NCBI GenBank assembly: GCA_951213105.1
Contig: OX578147.1
Location: 124,031,642-124,095,641 of the forward strand
Direction of reading: 5' to 3'
Origin: Amaurobius ferox
Lineage: Eukaryota; Arthropoda; Arachnida; Araneae; Amaurobiidae
DNA: 64,000 nucleotides
A model generated the notes under the pieces. It saw nothing but the letters and a program-made list of their open reading frames with translations. It was not told the origin of the DNA and made no database searches. This document shows, in pieces, positions 23,401-37,115 of this stretch. Position numbers and translations under genes: made by a program. Positions within the stretch are counted from its first letter, which is position 1; the number at the start of each line of letters is the position of its first letter.

Positions 23401-24450
23401 AGGAAAAACTCCATTTTTCAAGTTCTATTTCAATGTTATATATGCATTGGCGAGATCTAAAAATAGTATATTTTTAGGTTTTTAAAGTAGTTTATTTTTA
23501 AATTTTTCCTTTCTTGAAAAAGGAAAGTTATAAAATAATTGTGTTTTTATCTACAACAGGATTTTTTTTTTAATGACAAATTTAAAACGTCACACAAAAG
23601 GAATACCAGGAAAAAATAATTTAAAATTCTTAATAAGTAAATTATTAAATATAATAAATAAGCGTAAATTATTAAATAAATTTAAAATAAGCGTAAATCA
23701 TAAGAACAAATTTAAAAATGCTTTTGAAAAATATATTATTAAATATTTTTCTCGAATTCGTTTTAAATAATTCCAGATAGGATACCTTTATACCACGCCA
23801 CTTAAAAAAAAATAAAATTAATAAAAAAATAAAAAATAAATAATGTTCTCAGTTTTTTATATGCAAAGAAATGTATTATTAAATAATCAAAAAAATGAAA
23901 AATAGGTATATAATTAAATATTTTTTTAAGAATATATTATTATATATGATATTAAAAATTGTTAATAAAAATAGCTGCTTGTAATTGAATGGTTGAGTAT
24001 CATGAAATGGAAGAGACAATTTACTGAAAGTTAAGCATAAATTTAGTGCTATTAAATCATATTCCTTCACTAGAAGTACTTGCGTAAACATTTTATATTT
24101 TTTCCTTTACAACTTTACCACTGTTTTTCTGAGAAAGAGTAAATTTTTTTTTTCTTATTCTTTGTCTTCAAATAAAGCACATACATGCAGGTCCATGGAA
24201 AGCGAGAGGAGACCTCTCCGGACCTCATTCCTCATTTTTGCACCTAATTTTTCCTGTCCGAGCCGGGCCGGGTTCCCCCAGCAGACCGGGGGCTGGGGGG
24301 GAAGAGGTTCAGCTCTGATTAATTAGAAAATTTTATGATCAAATACTTCCTTGCTTTTAAAAAAGGTTTGGAAAGATTATTATACTTTATTTTCAGAAAA
24401 ATAAAGTATAATAATCAAGAAGTGGAAAAAAAGGAATCTCTCCATTTTTC
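23400..24450. repeat. Dispersed repeat R1, partial copy
   Basis: Shares ordered blocks with 30500-31775 and 37110-38525, for example 'cacacaaaaggaata' followed by 'aatttaaaattctta', and later 'gtttggaaaga'. No transposase is visible, so it is a non-autonomous or decayed element. A GC-rich patch (24190-24310) interrupts its end. Confidence 0.5.
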
Positions 24451-24599
24451 AAGCTCTATTTTAATATTATATATACATTTGCAGGAGCTAGAAACTGTAA
24501 AATTCGACTCTTTTATTGGTAATTTATTTTTAAATACATTTGAAGAATTACAGTTTAAACAACACTGTCGCCTAACGTTAGTAAACGAAATATAATGGG

Positions 24600-25480
24600 C
24601 TACCTTCCGCCGTAAGAGAACGACCATCCGGTTAATTTGAATGTAGCCCATTGGCAGGAAGCATGCGCCTCCGTAGATGAGCCAAATTACATCGTGTTTA
24701 TGCAGGTTGTTATCGTGCCCATGCTCTACGGGATCAGCATAGGAAACAACATTGCATTGTTCACATCGTTCCAGAAGAAACGCCGGCCATCATAATTTAT
24801 CTTGACAATGTTTCAAATTTATCTTGTTTGTATATCCAAAAGAGCTCAAAGGTATCGCCATAATAATCGCCTACTAGACTCGGCAGTACTTATGTTCATC
24901 AGCAGTACGTCATTTGAACTACATCAATCCATCCGCGGCTTTTCCCAGCCGTTCCTTGTAACTACTTTACACCCGTTGTGTGCACAGTTACACCTTTCTG
25001 GTATGTCGGACGGTATGGGTCTCAACAACAACACCCTTTGTGTGCGGCCACACAAATTGCTACCATAAAGGTTGGTCGTGTGGTCTGGGATTTCGACACA
25101 CTTTGTGTTATCTGGATGATGGACGGCCTGGGCAAAAAAAAAAAATCCCATTAGCAGCACATTGGCACGCTTCCCGTTTATCATTATTGTTGAACCCATT
25201 ACTGCAACAATGAATGCAAAGGACGATATTTACCTGGTCTGAGTGCTGTAAATGAGAAACAGGTTTAACACCATCCTCCTGGGTGCCACCTGAAGCGGTC
25301 CTTGCAAGTACCCTCCTGCTACGGACGACCTCCCAAGATGAAAGATCCTAGATTTAAATTTTTGAAATCTATATATGGCGGCCACTTATAACAGGTTTTT
25401 TTTCCCAAAGAAAAAGTTTCGTACTGCACAAGAAGGGATACATATAAATTGCGAGGGTGGAGAGGTGTTTTTCAGCTGGT
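24600..25480. other. No gene recognised
   Basis: Less AT-rich than its surroundings, with overlapping short frames on both strands (up to 91 codons) that match nothing I recognise. 'gggctacc' at 24597 and 'gtagccca' at 24644 form an imperfect inverted pair. Confidence 0.4.
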
Positions 25481-25800
25481 TCGAAATTTTATATTTTTTT
25501 TAACATGCTAGCGTACTATAAAATTTGACATAAACATGCATAGAAGGGTTTATTTAGGACTCAATGATCGCGAGATTTAATTTACTTTGTTCGTGACGTC
25601 ATTAGCCCCCATTAGAGGGTAAGTTACCCCCCCCCCCCCCAACCCCGGGATGCATTATCAAGTATGGTATCAATAGAAAAAAATGTTCAAATCCTTTAAA
25701 GTGAAGGGAAAGACGCTATAATTTTAACCATTTGAAAGCACAATACAGGTTTTTTTTTTATTTTTCCTGTAAATTTTGAAAAAGGGGGGGGGGGGGAAGC
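25480..25800. repeat. Dispersed repeat R2, tail copy
   Basis: Order shared with 29900-30230 and 35820-36150: 'aaatttgacataaa', 'ctcaatgatc..aaattta', 'ttcgtgacgtcattagc', a C-run, 'gtatcaatagaaa'. No coding capacity. Confidence 0.6.
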
Positions 25801-26274
25801 TACTAAAAGATTGATTTTGCTATGGGAAAGTATATTATATATATAAAACTTGAAAAAATGCTACAATTTTGAGTGAATTGATTAAAAAGCTAAAAGCTAA
25901 AAAAAAATAATTTTTAATACAACTTGTAAAGCGCTATGCTGCAATTTTACATGTGTATACCTATATAAATTCCCAAACAGGACAAGTAGCAATGTACTCG
26001 TGAAATTTCTAGATAAGTGACGTAAGTAACGGCCGGGGGGAGTTGCGACCCCCAACACTCCGGTTAAAGCTTTTTTCCGCCATGGCAAACGCTCCCGGTA
26101 GCCGATACTCCCTACACTATTTTCTCCATGACTCTTATAAAACCGTAAAAATTACATACACCACACATATACACTTTCAATAACTTGTAAAAATCCAAAT
26201 GTTTACTGTAATACGCTAAAACAATCCAAAAAGGACACACTATAAAAATATATAACAATTAATTTAAAATACTA

Positions 26275-26840
26275 ATGTATGAAATCACTTCACACGTGGT
26301 TATTTAATATCCCAATATCAATATATTCAAAAATTAATGTTTGAAATCCAAGTCAGAGAGGTTATATTTAAAAATTCGGATACAAGACCAATTGGCAACA
26401 CTATCGCCATATAAATACTATTGTATGAATTTACTTCACTCGTGTGGTTATTTAATACTTTAAAATCAATATATTCAAGACTAATGAATTCCTAGTCCGA
26501 GAGGTTATTTTAAAATTGGATATAAGACCTATTAACAACATTATTGCCATAAAAATACCAATGAATGAAATTAATTCACTCGTGGTTATTTAATCCTTTA
26601 AAAACTATATATTCAAAAACTAATGTTTGAAATACAAGTCAGAGTGGTTGTTTTCTTAAAATATGGATACAAGACCTATTGGCAGCTTTATCGCCAAATA
26701 AATACTGATGTATGAAATTACTTCGCTCATGGTAATTTAATACTTTAAAAACAATATATTCAAGACTAATGAAATCCAAGTCAAGAAGTTATCCTTAAAA
26801 ATTGGATACAAGACCTAATGACAATATTATCACCATATAA
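26275..26840. repeat. Tandem repeat of about 145 bp, four copies
   Basis: Units start near 26275, 26424, 26560 and 26708 and share 'tatgaaattacttc', 'tggttatttaatact', 'tcaaaactaatg' and 'ggatacaagacctat'. They lie inside the palindromic element next to its left arm. Confidence 0.75.
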
Positions 26841-27146
26841 ACATTTGAACACATAAATACGCTATAGTCCAGACTCTTCGCAATACACCTTCCCATGGAA
26901 CAGCAGGTAACCTATTGATGTTATACCACTTTCACGTATAATCTCCTTAGTGAATATTAAAAGATCGTCCGATATTTCATAAAACCCTTATAATCCCGAA
27001 CATACAATCTGGATATCACTTGAAATTATCTACAAAAATTAGCTCCATCCATAGAATACCTATGTTTAGCCATATAGAGCTATCAGATTTATGCTCCTCA
27101 ATTTCGCATAGAACCGCATCACCTTCTACTTATTTCAATACCGCCA

Positions 27147-27617
27147 CTAGGCGATATCTGAAAAGTCGTATGTCGTTATTTTACCAAAATATCTCTTTCT
27201 AGTCACGGCTGCAGTTAAACCATTATAATTGGAAACCAATCTAATTAGAAAAGCGGGTGGATAACCCTCCTTGATTGCCTCTTTCAGAAAACGGCAATCA
27301 CAAATGTATCTATCGTTATTTGTAAAATTCAACAACTTATGTCGTTTCATTTGATTTATAATCAGATTTCTAAATATGTTACGGTGTAAACAAGTTGTCC
27401 ATGACGTCAAATATTTGATATCGAATTTAAAGGTGTTACGTTTATCGTACATACGATAGCACTGCAAGGTTGTAGGCTTCATAATAGTGAGATCCAAAAA
27501 ATCCAGACTATTATCCTCATTACATGATGTTTCTATTAAACTTAAACATGGAGGATAAAAGTCAAACTTCATTGTATAACTACAATCCTCAAATCCGTGT
27601 GAAGTGATTTCATACAT
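27147..27617 (-). pseudogene. Reverse-transcriptase-like C-terminal fragment
   Basis: A 156-codon minus-strand frame. DNSLDFLDLTI is followed by RMYDKRNTFKFDIKYL, then a basic region and LKEAIKEGYPPAFLIRLV. This FLDL / YDKR..F / GYP layout resembles the region after the catalytic motifs in some retroelement polymerases. The palm with the catalytic aspartates is absent, so the copy is truncated, and the frame's first codons lie in the right inverted arm. Assignment to the Penelope group is tentative. Confidence 0.45.
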
Positions 27618-27916
27618 TAGTATTTTAAATTAATTGTTATATTTTTATAGTGTGTCCTTTTTGGATTGTTTTAGCGTATTATAGTAAACATTTGGATTTT
27701 TACAAGTTATTGAAAGTGTATATGTGTGTATGTAATTTTTACGGTTTTATAAGAGTCATGGAGAAAATAGTGTAGGGAGTATCGGCTACCGGTAGCGTTT
27801 GCCATGGCGGAAAAAAGATTTAACCGGAGTGTTGGGGGTCGCAACTCCCCCCGGCCGTTACTTACGTCACTTATCTAGAAATTTTACGAGTACATTGCTA
27901 CTTGTCCTGTTTGGGA

Positions 27917-28127
<211 letters not shown>

Positions 28128-28589
28128 TGGTAAACACAGCAAACGATTTTTCTGTAACTACTTAAATTCTTATCTGGTTTCCGCATTAACTAATTCCATT
28201 GGGACTTATCTCTAAAATTGTAATGAAAAACATTCAACTTATCGAACTCGACGAACATGTCAATACAGGAAAGAAAAAACGCCGGATCTGTTTGAGGAGC
28301 ACTTATCTAGTATATCTATGCAGTGGATTCTTTTCGTTCCATTCTTCCCAAATAATCAATTCTCGGAATTTTAACTGGGTAGAAACGGTTATTCTCGCCG
28401 ATAAGGGGAGATGTGGGGTTTGACTCAGTTTTATCAGTTTGCAATTACGATTTCATCTTACCGAATTCCAAACTACTGATTGCAGTGAAATCAGTAGTTA
28501 GAAGGATTGATTTTAGAAAGTTGATAAATAACGGAAAAAACTGTATTTTGTACATGCTTTTTCTTTAAAGAAGTTTGATTTTTGTGAAA

Positions 28590-29190
28590 ACCATAACCAG
28601 AGCTGAGCTCTTATATATATCCTATTGAGCTCTTTATACGGGACTATTAAGTAACACCCCCCCCCCTCCCTAGACTCTGGATTTTCACTTCAGTTCCTCT
28701 TGATTTCCGTTGTGGTTACAAAAAAAAAGTTATATTGAGCTCTTAAATATATATATATATATATCCTATTGAAATCTTTATACGGGACTGTTAAGTAGAC
28801 CCCCTTACCCTTGATTTTCATTTCAGCTCCGCTTGATTTTCGGTATGGTTACAAAAAATCAAGTTATATTGAGCTCATATATATCTTATTGAGCTCTTTA
28901 TACGGGCCTGTTAAGTCGCCCCCCCCCCCCTTGATTTTCGTTGTGGTTACAGAGCGTCACAATACTATGTATGTAGGAAAAATATAATTTTAAAATACAG
29001 ACCCCCTTACCCTTGATTTTCATTTCAGCTCCGCTTGATTTTCGTTGTGGTTACAAAAAATATTGAGCTCTTATATATATCTTATTGAGCTCTTTATACG
29101 GGCCTGTTAAGTAGCCCCCCCCCCCCACCCCACCCTTGATTTTCGTTGTGGTTACAGCGCGTCACAATACTATGTATGTAGGAAAAAAAA
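28590..29190. repeat. Minisatellite of about 130 bp, four to five units
   Basis: Units repeat 'tattgagctctt', 'tttatacggg(a/c)ctgttaagt', a C-run of 7 to 14, 'ttgattttcgttgtggttac' and in some 'gcgtcacaatactatgtatg'. Copies differ in C-run length and by loss of blocks. Confidence 0.75.
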
Positions 29191-29889
29191 TAATTTTAAA
29201 ATACAGAAGAGAAGAATTTTAAAAGAAAGATTTTTAAAATATAAGATGATTTTTCGAGCCCCATAAAATCTGATGGCCCTAGGTCGTAATTAAAGACTGG
29301 TAACCTCCTGGAGAAATTGAGCTCAATCCTCTCTAAATGTGAAGCTGGTATGACTGACTTCATTAGTTAAATTTCAGAGGTCGCAACATTGTGGCGCTGG
29401 CACAAATTGCCCGAACAATATCCTATCGTGCTGAAATTGGTTACACACGTCCCGTGATTTCGTGCTTCAAAGAGGAAATTAGTGATATATGACCCACAAA
29501 AGCTCTTGTTTGTGATAAGACTTCTTGTCAACAGTTAAAACCCTTTCAGATGTTTAGAATCACAGATAAAGGATTATCGGCGCCTAGCCGTTAACCAGCC
29601 CACATTTGAGTAAGATCGCTATGAATACCTCAATCTTATCTCAATGCATTGGGTTCTTCTGGATATGCTTTCTCCATAGTATAAAGAGAAAAATAAGTTA
29701 TTTGCACAATTTATTACATCCAATAATTACTTTTTGATGATATTGATAAAAATAATTGATAAAATCAAGCTCTGCTTATTACCCTTATGCATTCAATGTT
29801 CCGTACTCGTTTAATGTTCCGTAACCCTTTAATTCTCGAAGGTGGCAAAAGCGTTAGGTGGCAAAATTTGATTATACAGTCGTTTATAC

Positions 29890-30240
29890 TAAAAAACTAG
29901 AGATGTGAATTTTCCGGTAAATTTTTGAAATGGGAAACTTTCCTTTGGATCATTGGCTTATTTGACTCAATGATCACGAAATTTAACAGTTTCAGTCAAT
30001 GATATAATGGCAAATAGTAGCAATACACTTTTTGTGTTCGTGACATCATTAGCGCCCTCCCCCCCTCCTCGGTTAAGTTAGCAAACTTGGTATCGATCGA
30101 AAGGTCTTTCAAAGCCCTTTAAAATGAAGAGTAACATGTTATAATTCTGACCATTTGGAACATGGGTATATATTTTTCAAATGTTTTCTTGCAAAATTTG
30201 AAGAAAATGAAATGAGAATGTCGAGTTGAGCCACACTTCA
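29890..30240. repeat. Dispersed repeat R2, tail copy
   Basis: Carries the R2 blocks 'ctcaatgatcacgaaattta', 'gtgttcgtgacatcattagc' and a C-run. It follows 'tagagatgtgaattttcc', a word repeated at the start of R1 at 30503. Confidence 0.6.
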
Positions 30241-30499
30241 GTTAATTCCGGCCGTCCAAATGGCTGCTTATGTCCAAGGACGAGTCGGACGATCTGGGCT
30301 TTCGACATTCTAGTTAATTTTCTATGGATTAAACACTTCAATTTTTAAAGAAGACTTCCTAAGGTTATGTTCAGCCCCTGACGTTGTAGTTTTTATAACC
30401 TCGAACGAAAATGACGCCAAATTGATAAATTAATTGTTAAAATACGTTAAGATTTGGACTATATTGTTTACTAGCTGTATATCCGTTCTTCATATGTAA

Positions 30500-31775
30500 T
30501 ATATAGAGATGTGGATTTTCCGAAAAATTTTGAAACTGAAAATTTTCCTAAAAAATTTTCTGCAGCGGAAAATTTTGAAATTATTTTCTATATTACATTT
30601 TAGTTGGAATAATATGTTCAGTGATTTTTAAAAGTATTTTTTCTTATATTACAGAATGTCTTATGTTACAGTCTTATGTTACAGATACACTCAAACATAT
30701 ATTACATATCATACAAGGCTAAAAAAACGTTTATATCTAGAAATATATAAAGCATTCTATGCAAGAAAATTTCTTATGTATCGTATGCTGCAGTTAGTAG
30801 TTACAATTTATTATTTTCTTTAAATACGCTTGCTTTTGATAAATTCTATTTCATCTATAATAATGTCTTTTTGTATTCAAAATTTTAATTTTAAAGCATT
30901 GCACAAAGGGAATAGCATGAGAAATAATTTGAAATTGTTAAGCCTTATTAGCATAAATAATTTACTGTAAAAGTAGATTATAAACATATATATATATATA
31001 TAGTAATTTACTGTATATATATAGTAATTTACTGTAAAGTAGATTATAAACTATGTTATAAAAAAATTAAAATCTGATTATAATTGAAAAATACATTAAA
31101 TATTATATTGCATTTTTTTCAATAACTAGTGATAATTCAAAGGGAAACATTCTACCATTTTCTTAAAAAATAAATCAATTAGTAGTAAAACGTAAATTAC
31201 TGGTTTATTATATGTATAAAGTTTTAAAAATAAATTATTTTATATAATATTAAAACTTGTTTAAAAAGTATCTGCATGTAATTGAAGGAGTAAATATCAT
31301 GAGAAAGAAACAATTTGCAAGATGTGTTAAGCATATATTGAGTGCTATTAAAGCATTTTCCCTCAGCAGAGCTTGTGAAAATATTCCATTTTTTTAATAT
31401 TTTTATAAATTTTGGAGAATTTAATATTGAAAAAATAGGCTTCTTAAAACTTTACTTGCTTTTTTTTTTTGAGAATGAGTAAAATGTCACTTTTACTCCT
31501 TTTGGTTGTCATCCATTCTCTTTCCTTAAAATAAAGCACACATACAACATTTGCAGCCCGCCCTCCTTCATTTTCCTTTTCAAATTAGAAAACTCAATGA
31601 TCAAAAACGTTTTGTAAAGCTGTCTGCTTTTTAGAAAAACAGTTTGGAAAGAGTATTACATTCGATTTTCAAATTAATTGAAGAAAAAGAGTGGGAAATT
31701 TTCTGGAGAAACACAGAGAAAAATTTCCCGAAATTTTTTTCATTTCCGGAAAATTTCATTCTCCGATTCCTATAA
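30500..31775. repeat. Dispersed repeat R1, near-complete copy
   Basis: Begins TAGAGATGTGGATTTTCC and ends in repeated 'ggaaaatttt'-type words. The middle shares 'tatgctgcagttag', 'aaatacgcttgctttt' and 'tctatttcatctataataatg' with 37110-38525. The terminal word resembles hAT ends (T/CAGAG.TG), but no 8-bp duplication was established and there is no transposase. Confidence 0.55.
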
Positions 31776-32027
31776 CAGGACCTTCCTTTACACATCAATT
31801 TTTCAGAATTGACTATTGATGAGCTAAGGTAATTACTGATATGGATTCATCATCAAATTCCAAAAGATGAAGATGGCTCAGTAAGGATTACCTCTTTCCG
31901 TTTTGGAGATGTCCTTCCGATTAAAAAACTTACTATTCCTTTGCAATGCCTATTTCTCAGGGTCGGCTATAGATAAAACTTTTCTGCTAAATCTAAATCA
32001 GTCATCATCTAATTCCAGAGGAGGGGG

Positions 32028-32690
32028 TGTAGGGCCGTAGCTAGAGACAAAATGAGGGACTGGCGTGACATTCATGGGGAGCTCAACAATCTGGAAAAAG
32101 GGGCTCACCCAAACAGCTAATCAGTAGCATATATTAAATAGTTACTATCATAAATTTCAATCCATATAAATTATTAACAAATAATTGCATATTTATATTT
32201 GTAAGATAAGAGTTGATTAGAAAAAATCATATAGTTACTAATATAGTAATTGCAATTAATTTTCATATAAGAGTTAATTAATCGAAGAAAATTTCTTCGA
32301 TTAATTAACAGTTCGAAAAGTTAATGTAAGTTAACGTTCAATATTAACTTTTAATTATTTATCAGTTAATTTTGTTTCCTGTATTATGTATGTATAACAG
32401 TGAACTCCGCAGTAATACAAAAGTATCCAAATACTGTTGTCTTAATATAAACTAAATATGTAAATAAATTAATCATCAGTATAACCACAAATTCGGCTAA
32501 ATTAAGTAATCTTTAAATCAAAGGAATTTATAAAAAGATATGCTAAAGAAAATTTTAATGCAAAACTTGGATGAAATTTCATATCACTACTAAATATTTA
32601 ATATCTTTTTATAGGGGCTGAGTATACTTTTTTTTTAGGGGGGGAGGGGGGGAGGACTAGCCACCTCTGGTTCCTGTCTGGTTACGGCCA
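32028..32690 (+). mobile_element. Non-autonomous repeat R4, + copy
   Basis: Starts GGGCCGTAGCTAGAGAC and has the inverse-like CTGTCTGGTTACGGCC near 32668, so it has TIR-type ends. The interior matches 60880-61555 in reverse orientation ('acaaataattgcatattta', 'aatacaaaagtatcc', 'tcggctaaattaa'). No coding capacity. Confidence 0.6.
32273..32309. repeat. Perfect 37-bp palindrome
   Basis: GTTAATTAATCGAAGAAA and its exact reverse complement flank a single A. It lies inside repeat R4; the other R4 copy lacks it, so it may be copy-specific. Confidence 0.8.
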
Positions 32691-33272
32691 TTGAGGGGGG
32701 GGGGGGTAGGACTCACTAAGTACTTCTTTAATTTTGAAGATGCCTTTTCAGTTATTTATTTTTTTTAAATATTTACTTTTGCCTTGCAACATCTATTTCT
32801 GGGAATTTATAGATATATAGATTAGATGATGACTGATATGCATTCAGCATGAAATTGCGGAGGGGACATGGTTCCACAAAGAATTTCTACTTTGGCTTTT
32901 CGTTTTAACTTTCGGTTTTAAAATCCATGTTACACAAGGCTGCAGCGACCAAGTTCGTACCCACAGAACCGACCGATAGGAGTTGCTCCCAAAAGTATGA
33001 TCCCGCTCTCAGTACCAACTGCTACCAACTCAGTACAGCAAATACTATGCGAATTGAATTTAAAATAATTTGCTTCTTTCACAGCGACAAAGTTCACTTT
33101 ACAATGTTTCTGGATTTGAATTAAAATCATGTAAATTGAAATTAGGCGCTAAAATACAAAACTATTATTAAAAGTATTCGTCTTCTGTCGTGAATGGAAC
33201 GAGATTGATAATTGTCGCATAACATTCCACATAGAAAGTGAAAATATGAGATACTTACTACTTTTTTAAATT

Positions 33273-33371
<99 letters not shown>

Positions 33372-33372
33372 A
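33273..33372. repeat. (TA)n/(TG)n microsatellite
   Basis: About 88 bp of TA followed by a short TG run. Two more TA tracts lie at 33597-33640 and 33703-33745. Confidence 0.95.
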
Positions 33373-33594
33373 TATATTTTAAATAAATTCATTTGTAAAA
33401 CGTTCAATATTTCGAGAACGCTTCAGGCTAGCTTTCTTGTACTTTGTATCATTCTTGTAAGTTTGTATCATTCTTTTTCTAATGAAAAATTACGCATGGA
33501 ATGATTATTTATTTAACAATACTGAGGGTTCTGATTTTTTGTTTTCAAAAATATAGTTGAGAATCTTGCAATATTTCGAGAGCAGTTCATACTA

Positions 33595-33634
<40 letters not shown>

Positions 33635-33700
33635 TATACAAGCAATTTTCTTTGATATTTCTCGGGTATCTATATATTACAAGTAATCTTAAAAATCTTC

Positions 33701-33746
<46 letters not shown>

Positions 33747-34727
33747 TAAAGTTTGTATCACTCGTCTTCTAATAAAATAATTGCGCATAGAATTGTTACC
33801 AATTGATTGAAGATCAATCAGTGAAGATCTTGAATTTTTTTTACTGTTTTAATAATTCATTCAAAAATTCAGGTATTCTTTCCTAAAATTTGATTGTGTT
33901 AAAATCAATAGAATGCCGACTGGCTGTAATAATTGCACTATTTTCTTCTTCAAAACGCCTTATTCATTGGTGAAATATCGCTTTCACAGATGAACATACA
34001 CTAACGCACACTTATATACACACACACACAAACATTGTCAAAACGTTCGATTCGAGTTCAGGGATACTTAAAATGTGCGCTATATCGTCGAAAATTATCT
34101 TTCAGACATCGTTAGAATAACTTTCCCTACACATTGTACTATGTATGTAGGGAAATTAAAAAAGAAATCTTGTATGAGATTTGGTATTAGTAATCCTTCC
34201 TATACGTTGTGTTTGCTTTTTACACAGCGTAGGCACTGACTACGAGGGGACATACGGCACTAGCTCCCGTTGAAATTTCCCAAGAGAATCAATTCCCTCC
34301 CTCTGGGAAATTTCAAGATTTTTTTCAAACTTCATATTTTACTAAAAAACCAGAAAATTCAATTTTCATCTATTAAATATAGGCACACACAGAAAAGAAA
34401 AGAAGAATCCTAAATGCAAATGTCACATTTGAAATCAATCTTATTCACATCTTCCATGCCACAGGACCATAAACTATCTCACCCACAACCCTAGCTCCTC
34501 TTTATCCTAGTAAACATGTTTATGTTGATGGCAACAACACCTGTGGCTACCAGAATTGTTCGATTAACCACTTAGTTTAAAGTTAAAAAGAAATATTGCT
34601 CCCTTCAGTGATAAACCAGAAGTAGGGATGACTTATTTGATCTACTGTAGCCAAAGAGTTGAACTTGTTTCTTGATTGTATGTACTATTCCCGCCTTTCC
34701 AGGTGGTATTGTGTAAAGCCCTTTGAA

Positions 34728-34755
34728 GTTGCGAACTCCATGGGGAGTTCGCAAC
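34728..34755. repeat. Perfect hairpin, 12-bp arms
   Basis: GTTGCGAACTCC, loop ATGG, then its exact complement. It is unrelated to the miR-36 core and too short for a microRNA precursor. It lies in a less AT-rich patch (34600-34830). Confidence 0.7.
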
Positions 34756-34865
34756 ATCCGGCGACCACAGGCAGCTTTGTCCCTGTGACCGCCGGAGGTT
34801 TGGCAGGCATTATCGATTAACACCAAGCATCAAGTAGTTTGGGACCTTCGAGAAGCAATCAAGAT

Positions 34866-34897
34866 TCTAGCTCTTTGTTTAGGACCAAAGAGCTAGA
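34866..34897. repeat. Perfect hairpin, 12-bp arms
   Basis: TCTAGCTCTTTG, an 8-nt loop, then CAAAGAGCTAGA. Second short inverted repeat within 150 bp. Together they suggest a compact structured or mobile sequence. Confidence 0.65.
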
Positions 34898-35679
34898 GTT
34901 ATAAATTATGAGAATAGAGAGAATACCAGATTTGTAGAAACTTCGCGGGAGGGAGAGGAAGGGGGGGGGGGAGTGTTGAAAGTCTTGGCATATGCTCCAT
35001 GACTGGTGTGACGTGTGGTCTCAGATGTGTGACGTGTGTTTACACGGGGAAAAAACAAAGTCCAGAGATAGCTAGCCAATTTTCCAACTGACCAATGGGC
35101 CCACTTCAATCAATCATTCACTCATTAGTAATGTGTCCAATCCGGTTATATCGCAAACAAACTGGCCACTGATATCAAATGTTTATCAATCATTGTTCCA
35201 CCCTTTGCTCACATTCCGATGGCTTTTGCCCCATTATAAGTTAGAACGCGAGGAAATTTCAGTTCATGTTCAATTAATTCTTTTTCTGAGCTGCGGTAGA
35301 CTTCCTGGGGATTAATACGAGTCGTTTTTATATCTGTTTCAGTCAAGTTTTTGTAAGATGCTTCTTCAGACCTGAAAGATTGGATAGGTTTACCAGCATT
35401 GATGTGTCGCTGACTATTACATGGATTATGTGAGTACTTATTTATTTCAGCTATCTTAGTATTATATTGATCAGGCAAGTGAGGTGTTTTTAAGAAATAA
35501 TAATAAGTAGAATATGAGAGTAATATATTGCTGCTGTTTATTTAATAATTTAATATAAATTGTTTCTTTACCATTTTTAGTCTCTCATACTATAGAATAT
35601 AGTAAAGTATTGCTTTCACAAAAATTTTTGATGCCAATATATATTTTAGGATACAAATTCTGACTAGTTATTGACTGAT

Positions 35680-36150
35680 GTCTGTCTGTGATTGATTTCT
35701 TGCATATATGATGGCTGTTATAAATATTAATGGATTTTTACAAAACGTTATACAGCTTTGTTATCGAAAAATTTAGAACTAGTTAGAACTTTCTGAAATT
35801 CAAACGAAAACTTCGAAATGTATTCGAGATTTTATACTTTCATAACATAGCAGCATAGGACAAAATTTGACATAAATACGCTTAACAGGGGTTATTTATG
35901 GCTCTCAATGATCACAAAATTTAACAGTTTAATCATTGTAATGAAAATAGCCGTGATACAATTTTTGTGCTCGTAACGTCATTAGCCTGCTCCCTGGGCG
36001 GCATGTTTTTCCGCCTAGGAGGTACAATTTCAAACTTTGTATCAATCAAAAGATTTTTTCAAGTCCTTTGCTATATTCATTGCTATATCAATTGGACCAA
36101 TAGTACATATTTTTTTTTTGCAAAATTTGTAAAAATATCCCAAGCTACTT
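35680..36150. repeat. Dispersed repeat R2, longer copy
   Basis: Includes an upstream part ('tgtctgtctgtga', 'aactagttagaactttctgaaatt', 'cgaaaacttcgaaatgtat') that recurs at 56930-57060, then the tail shared with 25480 and 29900. Seven of the ordered blocks are recognisable by eye. Confidence 0.6.
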
Positions 36151-36870
36151 AAATATGTATTCTAGGGACATTAGGGTTATATTTACATCTCTTAATAGGC
36201 ATATAAATTTTGAATATTTTCATATGCATATTAATTTTGCTGTTATTATTGTAACTATCTACTGCACTATTGTTATCTACTGCAAAAACTGTTTAAACTG
36301 ATAAATAATAGGATATGTTACTTTTTGCTATTTTTTCATTTAATGTTACGTCTTGTGAGGTTATGTTGTGCTGTAGGGAAGAGTGAGTGGGGGCATCTTG
36401 AAATACAGACCACTTTAAGACGCCATTAATTTTAAAATCGTGTTTGAGATTAAAATTTTCTTATTTTATGTACTATTATATATCCCTTCTATGCATTTTC
36501 TGCTGTGATTAAAAGCTCTACCGCAAATGGATTAACATTTTTCAAACATTTTTAATTTTTATAACGGTCAAAAATCTTTTATGTAAATGTTTTTGATAGT
36601 AGCAGCGGGATTAGAATTTAATTTATGCCCCACAAGGTGGGCCACCTTTGGATATTGGAAAGGTTCTGAAAATCAAATAATTTATTTATTGTGTATAATG
36701 TATTTAAAGGGGATTTTACTTTATCTTATGCGGAAGGGTTTAATAAATATATATGTCAAGATAGAATTACACAATTAAAATATATTTATAAAAATCGATA
36801 ATTGTAAGTGTCCCAAGATACCTCACTCTCTCCTACTAAAAATGTATAAATACATTGAGCATTTAATACA

Positions 36871-37115
36871 GAAGTAAGAATTAACGTTAATATCAAGAAT
36901 TAATGGTTAATATCAATAATTAATGGTTAATGTAAAAAATTAATTGTTAGTATCAAGAATTAACGGTTAATATAAAAAATTAATAGGTAATGTCAAGAAT
37001 TAATGGTTAATATAAAGAATTATATGGCTAATATCAAGAATTAAATGGCTAATATCAAGAATTAAATGGTTAATATCAAGAATTAAATGGTTAATATCAA
37101 GAATTAACGGTTTAT
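36871..37115. repeat. Minisatellite of about 20 to 22 bp, eleven or twelve units
   Basis: Repeated 'atcaagaattaatggttaat' with variants (aaatgg, tggcta, acggtt). It borders repeat R1. Confidence 0.85.

Noticed and set aside
24924..25213. Overlapping 77 to 91 codon frames on both strands
   Set aside because: Mutual shadows in a locally less AT-rich stretch, without recognisable homology.
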